This document shows positions 53,587 to 61,444 of a DNA stretch of 64,000 bases, one piece after another. The notes under the pieces were generated by a model. It was given only the letters and a program-made list of their open reading frames with translations. It did not search any database and had not been told where the DNA came from. The first letter of the stretch is position 1, and each line of letters starts with the position of its first letter. The DNA comes from an uncultured bacterium (GTDB taxonomy: Bacteria; Cyanobacteriota; Vampirovibrionia; Gastranaerophilales; Gastranaerophilaceae): NCBI GenBank assembly GCA_949290355.1, contig CASERN010000008.1:222044-286043 (forward strand). Direction: 5' to 3'. Made by a program: the position numbers and the translations under genes.

Positions 53587-54770
53587 TATATTAAATCCTT
53601 TACTTTTTCTGTGATTATTAGGCTATTCAAATAAGGTAATTTGATATTATCAATTTGAGGATTATCTCCTACCATTATTGAATTTTTTAAATCTATTTTT
53701 AATTTTTCACAAGCTTGTAATATCATACCCGGATTTGGTTTTCTTAAAAGTGAGTCATAAGAATATTCTTTTATAACACCATCTTTGTGGTAGGGACAAT
53801 ATTCAATGTCATCAAATTCTATTCCTTGTGTTTTATAAAATGATTTAATTCCGTCAAAACCTTCTTGCATATCTGCAAAGTTAAATTTATCTTTAGCAAT
53901 CCCAGCTTGATTTGTAACCATTATAATGTAGTAGTTTTTTTCAGAATATTTTTTGACAATATTAATTGTACTATCAATTATCTGAAAATCTTTGCCATGC
54001 GGATATTCAGTATTTACAATTAAAGTTCCGTCTTTATCTACAAAAAGTGCAGGTTTGGCTTCTTTTTTTAACCAATTTGGGATCAAGTCTTGAGCTTTGT
54101 AATAATCATCAGGGATACCTATATCAATGAAACATCCGCCGATAGGTAAGCCAAATAGTTCCTTGTTATTTAACAATTCTGGGAAAATTTCAGTTTCCAA
54201 TGAAATAAATTGTCCTGAAAATTTATCAAAAAATCTTCTTAACACGGATTTTTTAATATAATAAATTCCTCCATTTATATAACCATCAATTCTATTATTT
54301 GGAAGTTTTCCTTTTTCTGTAAATGAAGATATTTCAAAATTATCGTTTATTTCAGCAAAACCATATCTTGCAATATTATCAGAATAACGTAATGCTAATG
54401 TGCAAGGCTTGTCTTGCCCAAAATCTTGCAATAGTGAAAAATCTATGTCAAAAAAAGTATCTCCATTGATGACATAAAACTCATTATTCAAAAATTCATA
54501 AGCATTTAAAATCGCTCCACCTGTACCAAGGGCTGTTTCTTCTTTTATAAATTTTGAATTAGGTAAATCTTTAAAATAATTTTCTATAACCTCAGATTTA
54601 TAACCTGTTAAAAAAACATAATTATCAAAACCTTGTTTTTTTAACTGTAAAACAATATATTCTAAAAATGGCCTATCTTTTATAGGGGCCATAGGTTTCG
54701 GGACATCAGATACAACATGAGATAAACGTGTTCCAAACCCTCCGGATAAAATTACTGCCTGCTTACCCAT
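53586..54770 (-). CDS. Heptose 1-phosphate guanylyltransferase fused to heptose 1,7-bisphosphate 7-phosphatase (HddC-GmhB)
   Basis: 394 residues. Residues 1-235 are a nucleotidyltransferase with LSGGFGTRLSHVVSDVPKPMAPI at the start and an INGDTFFDID metal site. Residues 243-394 are a HAD phosphatase with FVDKDGTLI (catalytic Asp), MVTNQAG and CPYHKD (zinc-binding cysteine), as in GmhB. Together they dephosphorylate heptose bisphosphate and make GDP-D-glycero-alpha-D-manno-heptose. GGAGGTAGAC directly precedes ATG 54770, the strongest ribosome-binding site in the operon. It overlaps the initiating transferase gene by 8 nt. Confidence 0.9.
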   Translation of the reverse strand: MGKQAVILSGGFGTRLSHVVSDVPKPMAPIKDRPFLEYIVLQLKKQGFDNYVFLTGYKSEVIENYFKDLPNSKFIKEETALGTGGAILNAYEFLNNEFYVINGDTFFDIDFSLLQDFGQDKPCTLALRYSDNIARYGFAEINDNFEISSFTEKGKLPNNRIDGYINGGIYYIKKSVLRRFFDKFSGQFISLETEIFPELLNNKELFGLPIGGCFIDIGIPDDYYKAQDLIPNWLKKEAKPALFVDKDGTLIVNTEYPHGKDFQIIDSTINIVKKYSEKNYYIIMVTNQAGIAKDKFNFADMQEGFDGIKSFYKTQGIEFDDIEYCPYHKDGVIKEYSYDSLLRKPNPGMILQACEKLKIDLKNSIMVGDNPQIDNIKLPYLNSLIITEKVKDLI

Positions 54771-56133
54771 GTCTACCTCCGAGAGCTAAAAAGACTGCTT
54801 TCACCAATATTCCGATTTCCCATAACAAGTTTCTGTGTTTTAAATAATACAAGTCATATTGAAGTTTTTCAGCTACATCATCTGCTGAAACACAATGTCC
54901 TTGATTTATTTGCGCCCAGCCTGTCCAACCAGTCTTTACCCATTGACGACAAGTATAATATGGAATTTCCTTTGAATAAATATTTACCAAATCCTCCCAT
55001 TCTGTGCGTGGTCCTACAATTGACATTTCACCTTTTAAAATATTTATCATTTGAGGTATTTCGTCAAATCTTGCTTTTCTTACAAATTTGCAAAACGGTA
55101 TAACCCTGCTGTCTTCTTCTTGAGGTTCTGTATGTCCAATTTTCCCAGCTTCAGGAACATAATCATTTACATACATAGTTCTTAATTTATAAGCTTTAAA
55201 GACTTTTCCATCTTTTCCAACTCTGTTTTGAGTAAAAATTACATCACCACCATCTGTTAATTTTACACGAATTCCAATATACAAAAGTATTGGAGATGTT
55301 ACGATAAGAATTATCAAAGCTGCAATTATATCATACACACGTTTGCAAAAATCATATATCTTTGAACGTTTATTCATATAGGCATAAAAAAGCCAATTTA
55401 TTGACATTCTGTCTACAAAATATTTACCTGTTACCATTTCATAAAAATCAGGCATTTTATATACTTTTATATTAGAAGGAATACTCTCTACCATATTTGT
55501 CAAAAATTCTTCTTCCATTCTTCTTTTTATTGCAACAATTACAATATCAACTTTTGATGATGTAATTACATCTTTCAAATTTTTTGGTTTGGAAAGAATT
55601 TTCAAATTGGAACTTTGGATGAAATCTTTTTCGTCTTCATCATCTTCTATCATTCCAACGACATTCATTTTCAGAGCTTTTTTGTTCATTATTTCATCTG
55701 CAATTAATTTTGCATTTTTACCAGCTCCTATTATTAAAACATTTTTTACCCTTTTAACTTTAAAAAGATAATAATGAAAAAGAACTCTATAAATTCTTAA
55801 AATTACAAATATTGTCAATAAATTTGCCAATATAAATTCAAAAGTTCTAGGTGTTTGTATGAATGTTAAAAGTAAAATTGCAGCAGGTATTTGAGAAAAA
55901 ACAACTCCCTCAAATAAAAGATAATAATTTTTTAATGTTACATTAAATTCTCTTATCTTGTAATTATCTTTTAAAAACAAAACAGTCAAACCTGATAAAA
56001 CAGTTAATAATACCGTTATATCCAAAAAGTCAACAGGCATTATAAAATATGTGTACCATATTGTAGTTGACAATAAAAAGGTAAACATATCAAAGATGAA
56101 CATTATCAATATAGATTTAGATATTATTTTCAA
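54763..56133 (-). CDS. Undecaprenyl-phosphate sugar phosphotransferase (WbaP/exopolysaccharide type)
   Basis: 456 residues. Four N-terminal helices (about 5-110) lead to a CoA-binding-like nucleotide domain (about 125-250: VLIIGAGKNAKLIADEI). A membrane helix near 280 and the bacterial sugar transferase domain follow (LRTMYVNDYVPEAGKIG, FVRKARFDEIPQMINILKGEMSIVGPRTEW, PGITGWAQ-like TGWAQINQGH). It starts repeat-unit assembly by moving a sugar phosphate onto the lipid carrier. It opens with TTG 56133; AGGGG lies 8 nt upstream and no in-frame ATG is close. It is the first gene of the operon. Confidence 0.9.
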   Translation of the reverse strand: MKIISKSILIMFIFDMFTFLLSTTIWYTYFIMPVDFLDITVLLTVLSGLTVLFLKDNYKIREFNVTLKNYYLLFEGVVFSQIPAAILLLTFIQTPRTFEFILANLLTIFVILRIYRVLFHYYLFKVKRVKNVLIIGAGKNAKLIADEIMNKKALKMNVVGMIEDDEDEKDFIQSSNLKILSKPKNLKDVITSSKVDIVIVAIKRRMEEEFLTNMVESIPSNIKVYKMPDFYEMVTGKYFVDRMSINWLFYAYMNKRSKIYDFCKRVYDIIAALIILIVTSPILLYIGIRVKLTDGGDVIFTQNRVGKDGKVFKAYKLRTMYVNDYVPEAGKIGHTEPQEEDSRVIPFCKFVRKARFDEIPQMINILKGEMSIVGPRTEWEDLVNIYSKEIPYYTCRQWVKTGWTGWAQINQGHCVSADDVAEKLQYDLYYLKHRNLLWEIGILVKAVFLALGGRHG

Positions 56134-56185
56134 TAATCATACCCCTGCTTTGTTTTATAATAATACAACAAAAAAAAATAAAATA

Positions 56186-56200
56186 TACCCATTTAGGTAA
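56186..56200. promoter_or_regulatory. Imperfect palindrome resembling the site at 35106
   Basis: TACCCATTTAGGTAA, about 55 bp before the first gene of the exopolysaccharide operon. It shares TACCCAT at the left and GGTAA at the right with the perfect palindrome upstream of the radical SAM gene, with two bases breaking the symmetry. Confidence 0.35.
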
Positions 56201-56222
56201 AATTTTTGAAATTAAAAAAAAC

Positions 56223-56295
56223 TGGAGCATAGGGGATTCGAACCCCTGACCCCGACACTGCCAGTGTCGTGCGCTACCAACTGCGCTAATGCCCC
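56223..56295 (-). tRNA. tRNA-Ala (GGC anticodon)
   Basis: 73 nt on the minus strand. All four arms fold: acceptor GGGGCAT / ATGCTCC with the G3-U70 pair that identifies alanine tRNAs, D arm GCGCAGTTGGTAGCGC, anticodon stem CGACA / TGTCG around loop CTGGCAG (GGC at 34-36), and T arm with GTTCGAATC. CCA is not encoded: the discriminator A is followed by G and a T-run. It lies upstream of the exopolysaccharide operon in the same direction. Confidence 0.95.
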
Positions 56296-56360
56296 ATTTC
56301 CCGTTAATAAATAATATGTATCACAAAAATTCTCTTTTGACTATTTTAAATGTTAAATTT

Positions 56361-57632
56361 TTATTTTACATATTGATTAATATAATAATTTATATCAAAT
56401 TTTTTCTTTAATGAATTAAAAGTCATTCTTCTTATTTTTCCGGTAATCGGATAATCCCTAAAAGCTCTGTCATGCAATCCACCAAGTGCCCATAATATTC
56501 CGACATAACCATTAGGCGATGGCGCGTCATATGCATATTTATCATTAAAATATATAGCAGTCTTTAAAGCCTCTTCAGATGATTTAGACCATTCCAATAA
56601 TTTTTTTGCCCAATACATTCTCAAATATCCATGAATTACTCCATCTCTTAATAATTGAATTTGTGCAGCATTCCACAAAATATCATGTGTATTTGCTAAT
56701 TCTAATTCTTCTTTTGTATATATATAAAACCTCAAATCATTTTTATGAAAATCCAATGACTGAACAGCCCAATGCGGGACACAGTCATATTGTTTAAACC
56801 TTTTGCAATACAAACAAAAATTGTCAGCCAATTCTTTTCGGATAATTAATTCTTCCCAAAATGCTTCCTTATTTTCTATGGAACAATCAGATTTTAAAAC
56901 TTCCAGAGCAACTCTTTGGGAAGAAATAAAACCCCAGTTAATATATTTTGACAAACCGGATAAAACATTTTTACAAGGATTATTTTTAAACTCTTTATAA
57001 TATTGCAATTTATTTTGGATAAAATCTTCTAACACATAATCTGCTTGAGTTTTTTTTGCAGAAATATTAACAAATTCTTTCAAAAATGGAGCAATATTAT
57101 TATATATTTTTCTTCTTAATGTAGCTGCACTATATTCCTGTTTGTCAGACACATATCTTGCAGGAATTATATTATGTCCGTCTATTTCAATTATGTTGCA
57201 GGTCAAATTTTTTAAATATTCTCTTTTTAAAATAGGATTAAAATCTATTATTAAAGTATGAATATTCAAATTGTATATATACTCTTCGAAAGTTTGGTCT
57301 GTTTGTTCATAGTCAAAGTTTGATTCTAAAAAAATTTTTTTAATTTCCTCAATTTGTATATCAAGAAAAATTTGTTTAGGCTTATAAGAAAATATCTGTC
57401 TGTGATAAATTATTTTCAAAGGTAAATTAAGCTCCTTTGCTTTTTGTATAGCAAAGTTTAATGCAAAATTGTCCTTAACCCTCAATTCTCTTTCTATAAA
57501 ATATATTACATAACCCGACAATTTTTCGGGATTCGTTTTTAAATAAAAAACTCTTGCATGATTAATTTCTTTTTCTACTAAAATTTTATTCGGCAAATAA
57601 GAAATTACAGATTCTCTTTTTATTTTTTGCAT
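56361..57632 (-). CDS. Class II CPD photolyase
   Basis: 423 residues. The C-terminal half has the class II photolyase signature: NTHDILWNAAQIQLLRDGVIHGYLRMYWAKKLLEW, then AIYFNDKYAYDAPSPNGYVGILWALGGLHDRAF and GKIRRMTFNS, and the N-terminal photolyase domain has the usual NFALNFAIQKAKELNLPL block. It repairs cyclobutane pyrimidine dimers using FAD and light. A GTG directly precedes ATG 57632. No ribosome-binding site is seen; TATGAT 5-8 nt upstream could be a -10 box of a leaderless message. Light-driven repair is unexpected if the host lives in the gut. Confidence 0.9.
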   Translation of the reverse strand: MQKIKRESVISYLPNKILVEKEINHARVFYLKTNPEKLSGYVIYFIERELRVKDNFALNFAIQKAKELNLPLKIIYHRQIFSYKPKQIFLDIQIEEIKKIFLESNFDYEQTDQTFEEYIYNLNIHTLIIDFNPILKREYLKNLTCNIIEIDGHNIIPARYVSDKQEYSAATLRRKIYNNIAPFLKEFVNISAKKTQADYVLEDFIQNKLQYYKEFKNNPCKNVLSGLSKYINWGFISSQRVALEVLKSDCSIENKEAFWEELIIRKELADNFCLYCKRFKQYDCVPHWAVQSLDFHKNDLRFYIYTKEELELANTHDILWNAAQIQLLRDGVIHGYLRMYWAKKLLEWSKSSEEALKTAIYFNDKYAYDAPSPNGYVGILWALGGLHDRAFRDYPITGKIRRMTFNSLKKKFDINYYINQYVK

Positions 57633-57715
57633 CACAATGTATCATAAGTTATAAAAATAAATTTTTGTATTCTCTGCTTGTTTAAACATAAAAACAGAAT
57701 ATGGAAACTACCTTT

Positions 57716-58666
57716 TTACAAATTTTGTGTAGAAGTGGTCGTTTCATTAAATAAAATCATTGCAACACAACTTAAAATAACTGAGCCGACAAAAACCTCT
57801 ATTGGGAATCTTAAAAGTAAATTTTTATCCAATATCATAGGGATTAATAAAACAGCACCAGCAGGCGGAAAATTTATTTTTACCCTATTCAAAGCTATAA
57901 ACAAAACTACACAAGCTAATGCTGTACATAATGAAAGCGACATTCCTAAATAAATATTAAATAGCAATCTGAACATACTTCCGATAAACGCGCTAAAAGT
58001 CATCAAACCTGCAATATAAGCAGGCTTTTTTCTTGCAGGACTTTTAGGGTTAGACAATTCCGTAAACATTACAATCAAAGGTGGAGCTAAAAAATATATT
58101 TGATGTGTTTTGAATGGAATAAGTGCTATCAAACCAAAGACAACAAGCAGTTTTATCCATTTTATACTTTGTTTTTTTAAATCAAAATTACAAGGCACAA
58201 ACTTATTAACAGGTCTAAAATGATTTTTCTCCATTATCCATTGAGCCAAAATAATAATCAAAGCCATCGTCATAACAGCAATTGGATATATAAAACTCGT
58301 TGTTTTCAAATACACAGGTAAAATACAAGCTGAAATAATAGGGACAAAATTTGTTTTGCAAACCGTCAAAATTAAACCGGAAAACGCAAAACACAAACAA
58401 ACTTGAAAAATTAAAGGGCAATGACAGTAACGAACCACCAAAACCCCAAACCAAGCAGCAGCAGACATTAATAAGAAAATTCTTCTTTTATTTACAGACC
58501 AAGGCAACTGCTCAGACACCCAAGCTCCAATAGTCAAAGCACAAATTTCAGGGAAAATAATTTCTTTTTCCCCGCTCAATTCAGCAAGCCAAACCATGGA
58601 TATCGCCATTAATATCCCGAATAAATATCTCTCAAATCTTACTGTTTTTAAAACCTTAATATCCAT
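57716..58666 (-). CDS. HPP-like integral membrane protein
   Basis: 316 residues with about eight hydrophobic helices. The C-terminal half has NRVKINFPPAGAVLLIPMILD, resembling the HPP-family HPPAGA signature but with Phe in place of His, followed by VFVGSVILSCVAMILF. The N-terminal half is a second hydrophobic unit of similar layout. HPP proteins are membrane proteins linked in places to nitrite or small-molecule transport; the role here is unclear. It could instead be an FUSC-like transporter. No ribosome-binding site is evident. Confidence 0.5.
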   Translation of the reverse strand: MDIKVLKTVRFERYLFGILMAISMVWLAELSGEKEIIFPEICALTIGAWVSEQLPWSVNKRRIFLLMSAAAWFGVLVVRYCHCPLIFQVCLCFAFSGLILTVCKTNFVPIISACILPVYLKTTSFIYPIAVMTMALIIILAQWIMEKNHFRPVNKFVPCNFDLKKQSIKWIKLLVVFGLIALIPFKTHQIYFLAPPLIVMFTELSNPKSPARKKPAYIAGLMTFSAFIGSMFRLLFNIYLGMSLSLCTALACVVLFIALNRVKINFPPAGAVLLIPMILDKNLLLRFPIEVFVGSVILSCVAMILFNETTTSTQNL

Positions 58667-58683
58667 ACTTCAGCACAACAAAT

Positions 58684-59130
58684 TTATATATTTGCATTTG
58701 TTAAATAATTAATAACTTCGTCAACATGCCCTTTGACTTTAACTTTTCTCCATTCTTTTTCAATATTCCCGTCTTTGTCGAGAATGAATGTAGAGCGTTC
58801 AATACCCATATATTTTTTACCATACATCGACTTTTCTTTCCATACAGTATATTTTTCAGCCAAAACATGTTCAGGATCAGATAATAAAATAAAATTCAAA
58901 TTTTGTTTTTCTTTAAAATTTTTATGGCTTTTCACGGAATCCGGACTAACCCCTATCACTGTTGCAAAATTTGTAATACGGTTTATATTATCTCTGAAAT
59001 CACAAGCTTCTTGAGTACAGCCAGATGTGTTGTCTTTAGGATAAAAATACAGAACAACCCTTTGTCCTTTAAAATTGTCTAAATCAAATTCGGCTTCATC
59101 ACCTTTTATATCAATTCCGATAAATTTCAT
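58684..59130 (-). CDS. bcp: Thioredoxin-dependent peroxiredoxin, BCP/PrxQ type
   Basis: 148 residues. YFYPKDNTSGCTQEACDFRDN has the peroxidatic cysteine C38 and the resolving cysteine C43 four residues later, the PrxQ/BCP arrangement. ERSTFILDKDGNI follows near residue 107. It reduces hydrogen and organic peroxides using thioredoxin. AAAAGGAG lies 6 nt before ATG 59130. Ser at position 36 replaces the Pro usual in the NTPGC motif, a conservative change also seen elsewhere. Confidence 0.93.
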   Translation of the reverse strand: MKFIGIDIKGDEAEFDLDNFKGQRVVLYFYPKDNTSGCTQEACDFRDNINRITNFATVIGVSPDSVKSHKNFKEKQNLNFILLSDPEHVLAEKYTVWKEKSMYGKKYMGIERSTFILDKDGNIEKEWRKVKVKGHVDEVINYLTNANI

Positions 59131-59208
59131 ATTCGTCTCCTTTTATCTTAAAAATATCATAAAAATAATTATCAGAAACCTTAAAATATATCACATCAGC
59201 CGTTTAAA

Positions 59209-59700
59209 CTAATCTTTCAGAACTTTCCATTTTTGAAGCAATTTATTCAAGTTATATCTGGCATTTGCAGGACTTGTTGATGGCATTTGGTAGCACAAAT
59301 ATTTTTCCAATAAATCAGGAAAATATTTTTTAAAAGCTGAATAAGCTTTATTCCCGTTAAGACAAATAATTTTGACACTCGGATATTCTTTTAACAACCC
59401 CTTTATATCATTAGGCACAACATTGGATATATTAGAATCCAAACTGCCATCTCTTGTACAAAATTTTATAACATCCCACAAAGCAATATTATTTTCTAAA
59501 AGAACTCTAAGTTTTTCATTATATTCAAAACTTTGTAAATCATGGCATTTGCAAATTTCTCCCAACACATTCCAAAACCTGTTTTGAGGATGAGCATAAT
59601 ACTGCTGTTCATTTAATGATCTTATTCCTGGCATTGAACCTAAAATAAGCACTTTTGAATATTTATCAATCGACGGACAAAAACTTTTACAATTACTCAT
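59209..59700 (-). CDS. Hypoxanthine/deoxyinosine-DNA glycosylase (UDG family 6-like)
   Basis: 163 residues. VLILGSMPGIRSLNEQQYYAHPQNRFWNVLGEI near residue 20 is the N-terminal motif of the family, and MPSTSPANARYN near the C-terminus is the STSPAN block. The family removes deaminated adenine (hypoxanthine) from DNA. A possible extended -10 element (TGC-TATAAT, minus strand, 59712-59707) lies 6 nt before the ATG: leaderless. It shares its upstream region with the promoter at 59748. Confidence 0.88.
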   Translation of the reverse strand: MSNCKSFCPSIDKYSKVLILGSMPGIRSLNEQQYYAHPQNRFWNVLGEICKCHDLQSFEYNEKLRVLLENNIALWDVIKFCTRDGSLDSNISNVVPNDIKGLLKEYPSVKIICLNGNKAYSAFKKYFPDLLEKYLCYQMPSTSPANARYNLNKLLQKWKVLKD

Positions 59701-59747
59701 AAGATAATTATAGCAAAATTATGAAAAATATCCGCATATCACTTTTG

Positions 59748-59776
59748 TTGACACAAATTCAAACATAGACTAAAAT
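59748..59776 (+). promoter_or_regulatory. Near-consensus promoter overlapping the start of the ferredoxin frame
   Basis: TTGACA (59748-59753), a 17-nt spacer and TAAAAT (59771-59776). Transcription would begin near 59783, after the only start-like codon (TTG 59776) of the frame that follows. Confidence 0.7.
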
Positions 59777-60090
59777 TGAATAATTCTAAAGATACAAAAC
59801 CAAATATTCCAGGAAACCGACCATATAAAGTTTTTAATGGTATAAATCTTATTCCAAAAACATCAAAAAAATGTAATAAATGCAAATTATGTGCAAAAAA
59901 ATGTCCAGTAGGAGCAATTAATATTAATAATGTTTCAGAAATTAATGCTGACAAATGTATTTCTTGTATGCGCTGCGTTTCTATCTGCCCTCAAAAAGCT
60001 AAAAAAATATCTAAATTAATAACTACTCTTGCAGGTTTTGCGATTAAAAAAGCTTGTAGCATAAAAAAAGAAAATGAATTATTTCTGTAA
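59776..60090 (+). pseudogene. Truncated EFR1-like ferredoxin (probable remnant)
   Basis: About 104 codons with two [4Fe-4S] motifs: CNKCKLCAKKCPVGAI and CISCMRCVSICPQKA. The segment before the first motif, GNRPYKVFNGINLIPKTSKKC, matches the linker that in EFR1-type proteins follows a flavodoxin domain; that domain is absent. The frame has no ATG before the ferredoxin motifs, only a TTG at 59776 that overlaps the -10 box of the promoter above, and a stop lies at 59749. It is therefore best read as the 3' end of a deleted gene, or a short ferredoxin with an unrecognised start. Confidence 0.6.
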
Positions 60091-60150
60091 AAATTTTGGA
60101 TAATAGATATTATGTAACTTTATACTATACTAACCTTTACAAAATAAAAA

Positions 60151-60174
60151 ACCGAACAACTAATGCCATTCGGT
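60151..60174 (-). terminator. Terminator after tRNA-Ala (UGC)
   Basis: ACCGAA (60151-60156) pairs with TTCGGT (60169-60174). On the minus strand it is followed by six U and lies directly after the tRNA gene. Confidence 0.7.
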
Positions 60175-60180
60175 CTTTTA

Positions 60181-60256
60181 TGGTGGAGGTTAGGAGATTC
60201 GAACTCCTGACCCCCTGCGTGCAAAGCAGGTGCTCTACCAGCTGAGCTAAACCCCC
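60181..60256 (-). tRNA. tRNA-Ala (UGC anticodon)
   Basis: 76 nt on the minus strand, including an encoded CCA end. Acceptor GGGGGTT / AACCTCC has the alanine-specific G3-U70 pair. The D arm is AGCTCAGCTGGTAGAGC, the anticodon stem CCTGC / GCAGG encloses TTTGCAC (TGC anticodon), and the T arm carries GTTCGAATC. A terminator follows. It is close to the GGC isoacceptor at 56223, which does not encode CCA. Confidence 0.96.
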
Positions 60257-60323
60257 ACAAGGTCTTTATTTATTTGTTACAATATTTATTGTACATGCTG
60301 ATTTTTTTTTGTAAAGTACTTTT

Positions 60324-60686
60324 TTATAATTCTATATACCTGTCTAGGATTGTTGTGATATATTTTAGTCTTTCTTTATCGTTGATATACCAAAAACCGA
60401 TTAATGCTTCAAACGCTGTTGCTTGACGATATTCATTTTGGTTATGACGACGAGCTATCGGAATAGATAAATTTCTTGCGCGACGAGCTAAATCTTGTTC
60501 TTGGTCTGTTAATTGTGAACTTAAATTGTTTAATAATTCACTTTGAAAGTTCATTTTTACTTTTGATGTTGTTATATCATGGAGTTTTTTCGAATTTTGT
60601 GTCAAGAAAATTGTCTTATTCCTTATATGCAGTTCCCAAACTGCATCACCTATATATGCATAATTCCGTAAACTTATTTCTTCCAT
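60324..60686 (-). CDS. mrnC: Mini-ribonuclease 3
   Basis: 120 residues, an RNase III catalytic domain without the RNA-binding domain. YAYIGDAVWELHIRN (about 8-22) is the Mini-III signature with the metal-binding Asp, and FEALIGFWYINDKERL (about 93-108) has the second acidic motif. In Bacillus the enzyme matures 23S rRNA; it is known from Firmicutes and Cyanobacteria, which suits a cyanobacterial sister lineage. It is a single-gene unit. Confidence 0.93.
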   Translation of the reverse strand: MEEISLRNYAYIGDAVWELHIRNKTIFLTQNSKKLHDITTSKVKMNFQSELLNNLSSQLTDQEQDLARRARNLSIPIARRHNQNEYRQATAFEALIGFWYINDKERLKYITTILDRYIEL

Positions 60687-60761
60687 AAAATGAGTTTACT
60701 ACAAAATATTGAATAATGTATAAAATTATGCAATAATTTTTTTGGAAAGAGAGACTTGTAA

Positions 60762-61388
60762 ATGAATAAAAAATTTTTTGTTTTGGGAATATGTTCAATA
60801 CTTTTTTGCACAACTGCATTTTCTGCTGAGTCATCTGTATTTGCAGAAAATCAAAATAGTTGTAACTGCAACAAAAACTCAAAATGTACTGATTTAATTA
60901 CATCTATGTATAATGAACGTGCTACTCTTTATAATGTCTTAAACTTATCTAATGATCAACAAAAATGTAAGGATGTTATTGATAAAAAAAGATATAAAGA
61001 ATTAGGGGAAATTTTCAAACAATACCAACAAGAAAAATATGTACTTGATAAAATGTGTGCGCATAATGGTGCTTCAGAAAATGCTATTAAAAAACAAGAA
61101 AAAGTAGTTAAACAACTTGAAAAATGCATGCAAAAAACTGCTGAAAAATACGATAAAGAATTCAAGACCATACTTAACAGCGAACAAAAAGCAAAATATA
61201 ATTCCATCAGAAAAATGGAAAAAAAAGAAATTAAATATTGTTTAAAAAGCAAAGCTTTTTATGAAAGAGACCCTAAACTAAGACCTTTCGGGCAAAAGAT
61301 GTATTATGGCGAACAAAATAATGTTCTTTGTCCTGTACATAAAAAATGGCATTTATTTGGAATTAAACATAAAGTTAAGGAAAACTAA
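60762..61388 (+). CDS. Spy/CpxP-like periplasmic protein
   Basis: 208 residues with a signal peptide (MNKKFFVLGICSILFCTTAFS). A cysteine-rich piece (about 33-42) is followed by long helices with LNLSNDQQKCKDVIDKKRYKELGEIFKQYQQEK and FKTILNSEQKAKYNSIRKMEKKEIK, the paired LTxxQ-type motifs of Spy/CpxP proteins that bind misfolded proteins or metals in the periplasm. The C-terminus holds a Cys and several His (NVLCPVHKKWHLFGIKH), which is unusual and could bind metal. GGAAAGAGAG lies upstream of the ATG. Confidence 0.72.
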   Translation: MNKKFFVLGICSILFCTTAFSAESSVFAENQNSCNCNKNSKCTDLITSMYNERATLYNVLNLSNDQQKCKDVIDKKRYKELGEIFKQYQQEKYVLDKMCAHNGASENAIKKQEKVVKQLEKCMQKTAEKYDKEFKTILNSEQKAKYNSIRKMEKKEIKYCLKSKAFYERDPKLRPFGQKMYYGEQNNVLCPVHKKWHLFGIKHKVKEN

Positions 61389-61432
61389 TTTTTTATAAAT
61401 TAAATAAATGATGATTTTTTTTACAAAATCGT

Positions 61433-61438
61433 TATAAT
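61433..61438 (+). promoter_or_regulatory. -10 element of a leaderless gene
   Basis: TATAAT ends 6 nt before ATG 61445. No ribosome-binding site lies between. The -35 region is weak (TGATGA 18 nt upstream). Confidence 0.5.
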
Positions 61439-61444
61439 TTAGTT

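Noticed and set aside
56223..56295. tRNA-Ala as an attachment site for an integrated element next to the polysaccharide operon.
   Set aside because: No integrase gene, no direct repeat of the tRNA 3' end and no abrupt change in base use were seen.
60278..60293. Inverted repeat TACAATA-TT-TATTGTA upstream of tRNA-Ala (UGC).
   Set aside because: Short AT-only palindromes are frequent in such AT-rich sequence. It overlaps the likely tRNA promoter, and I see no second copy at another gene.
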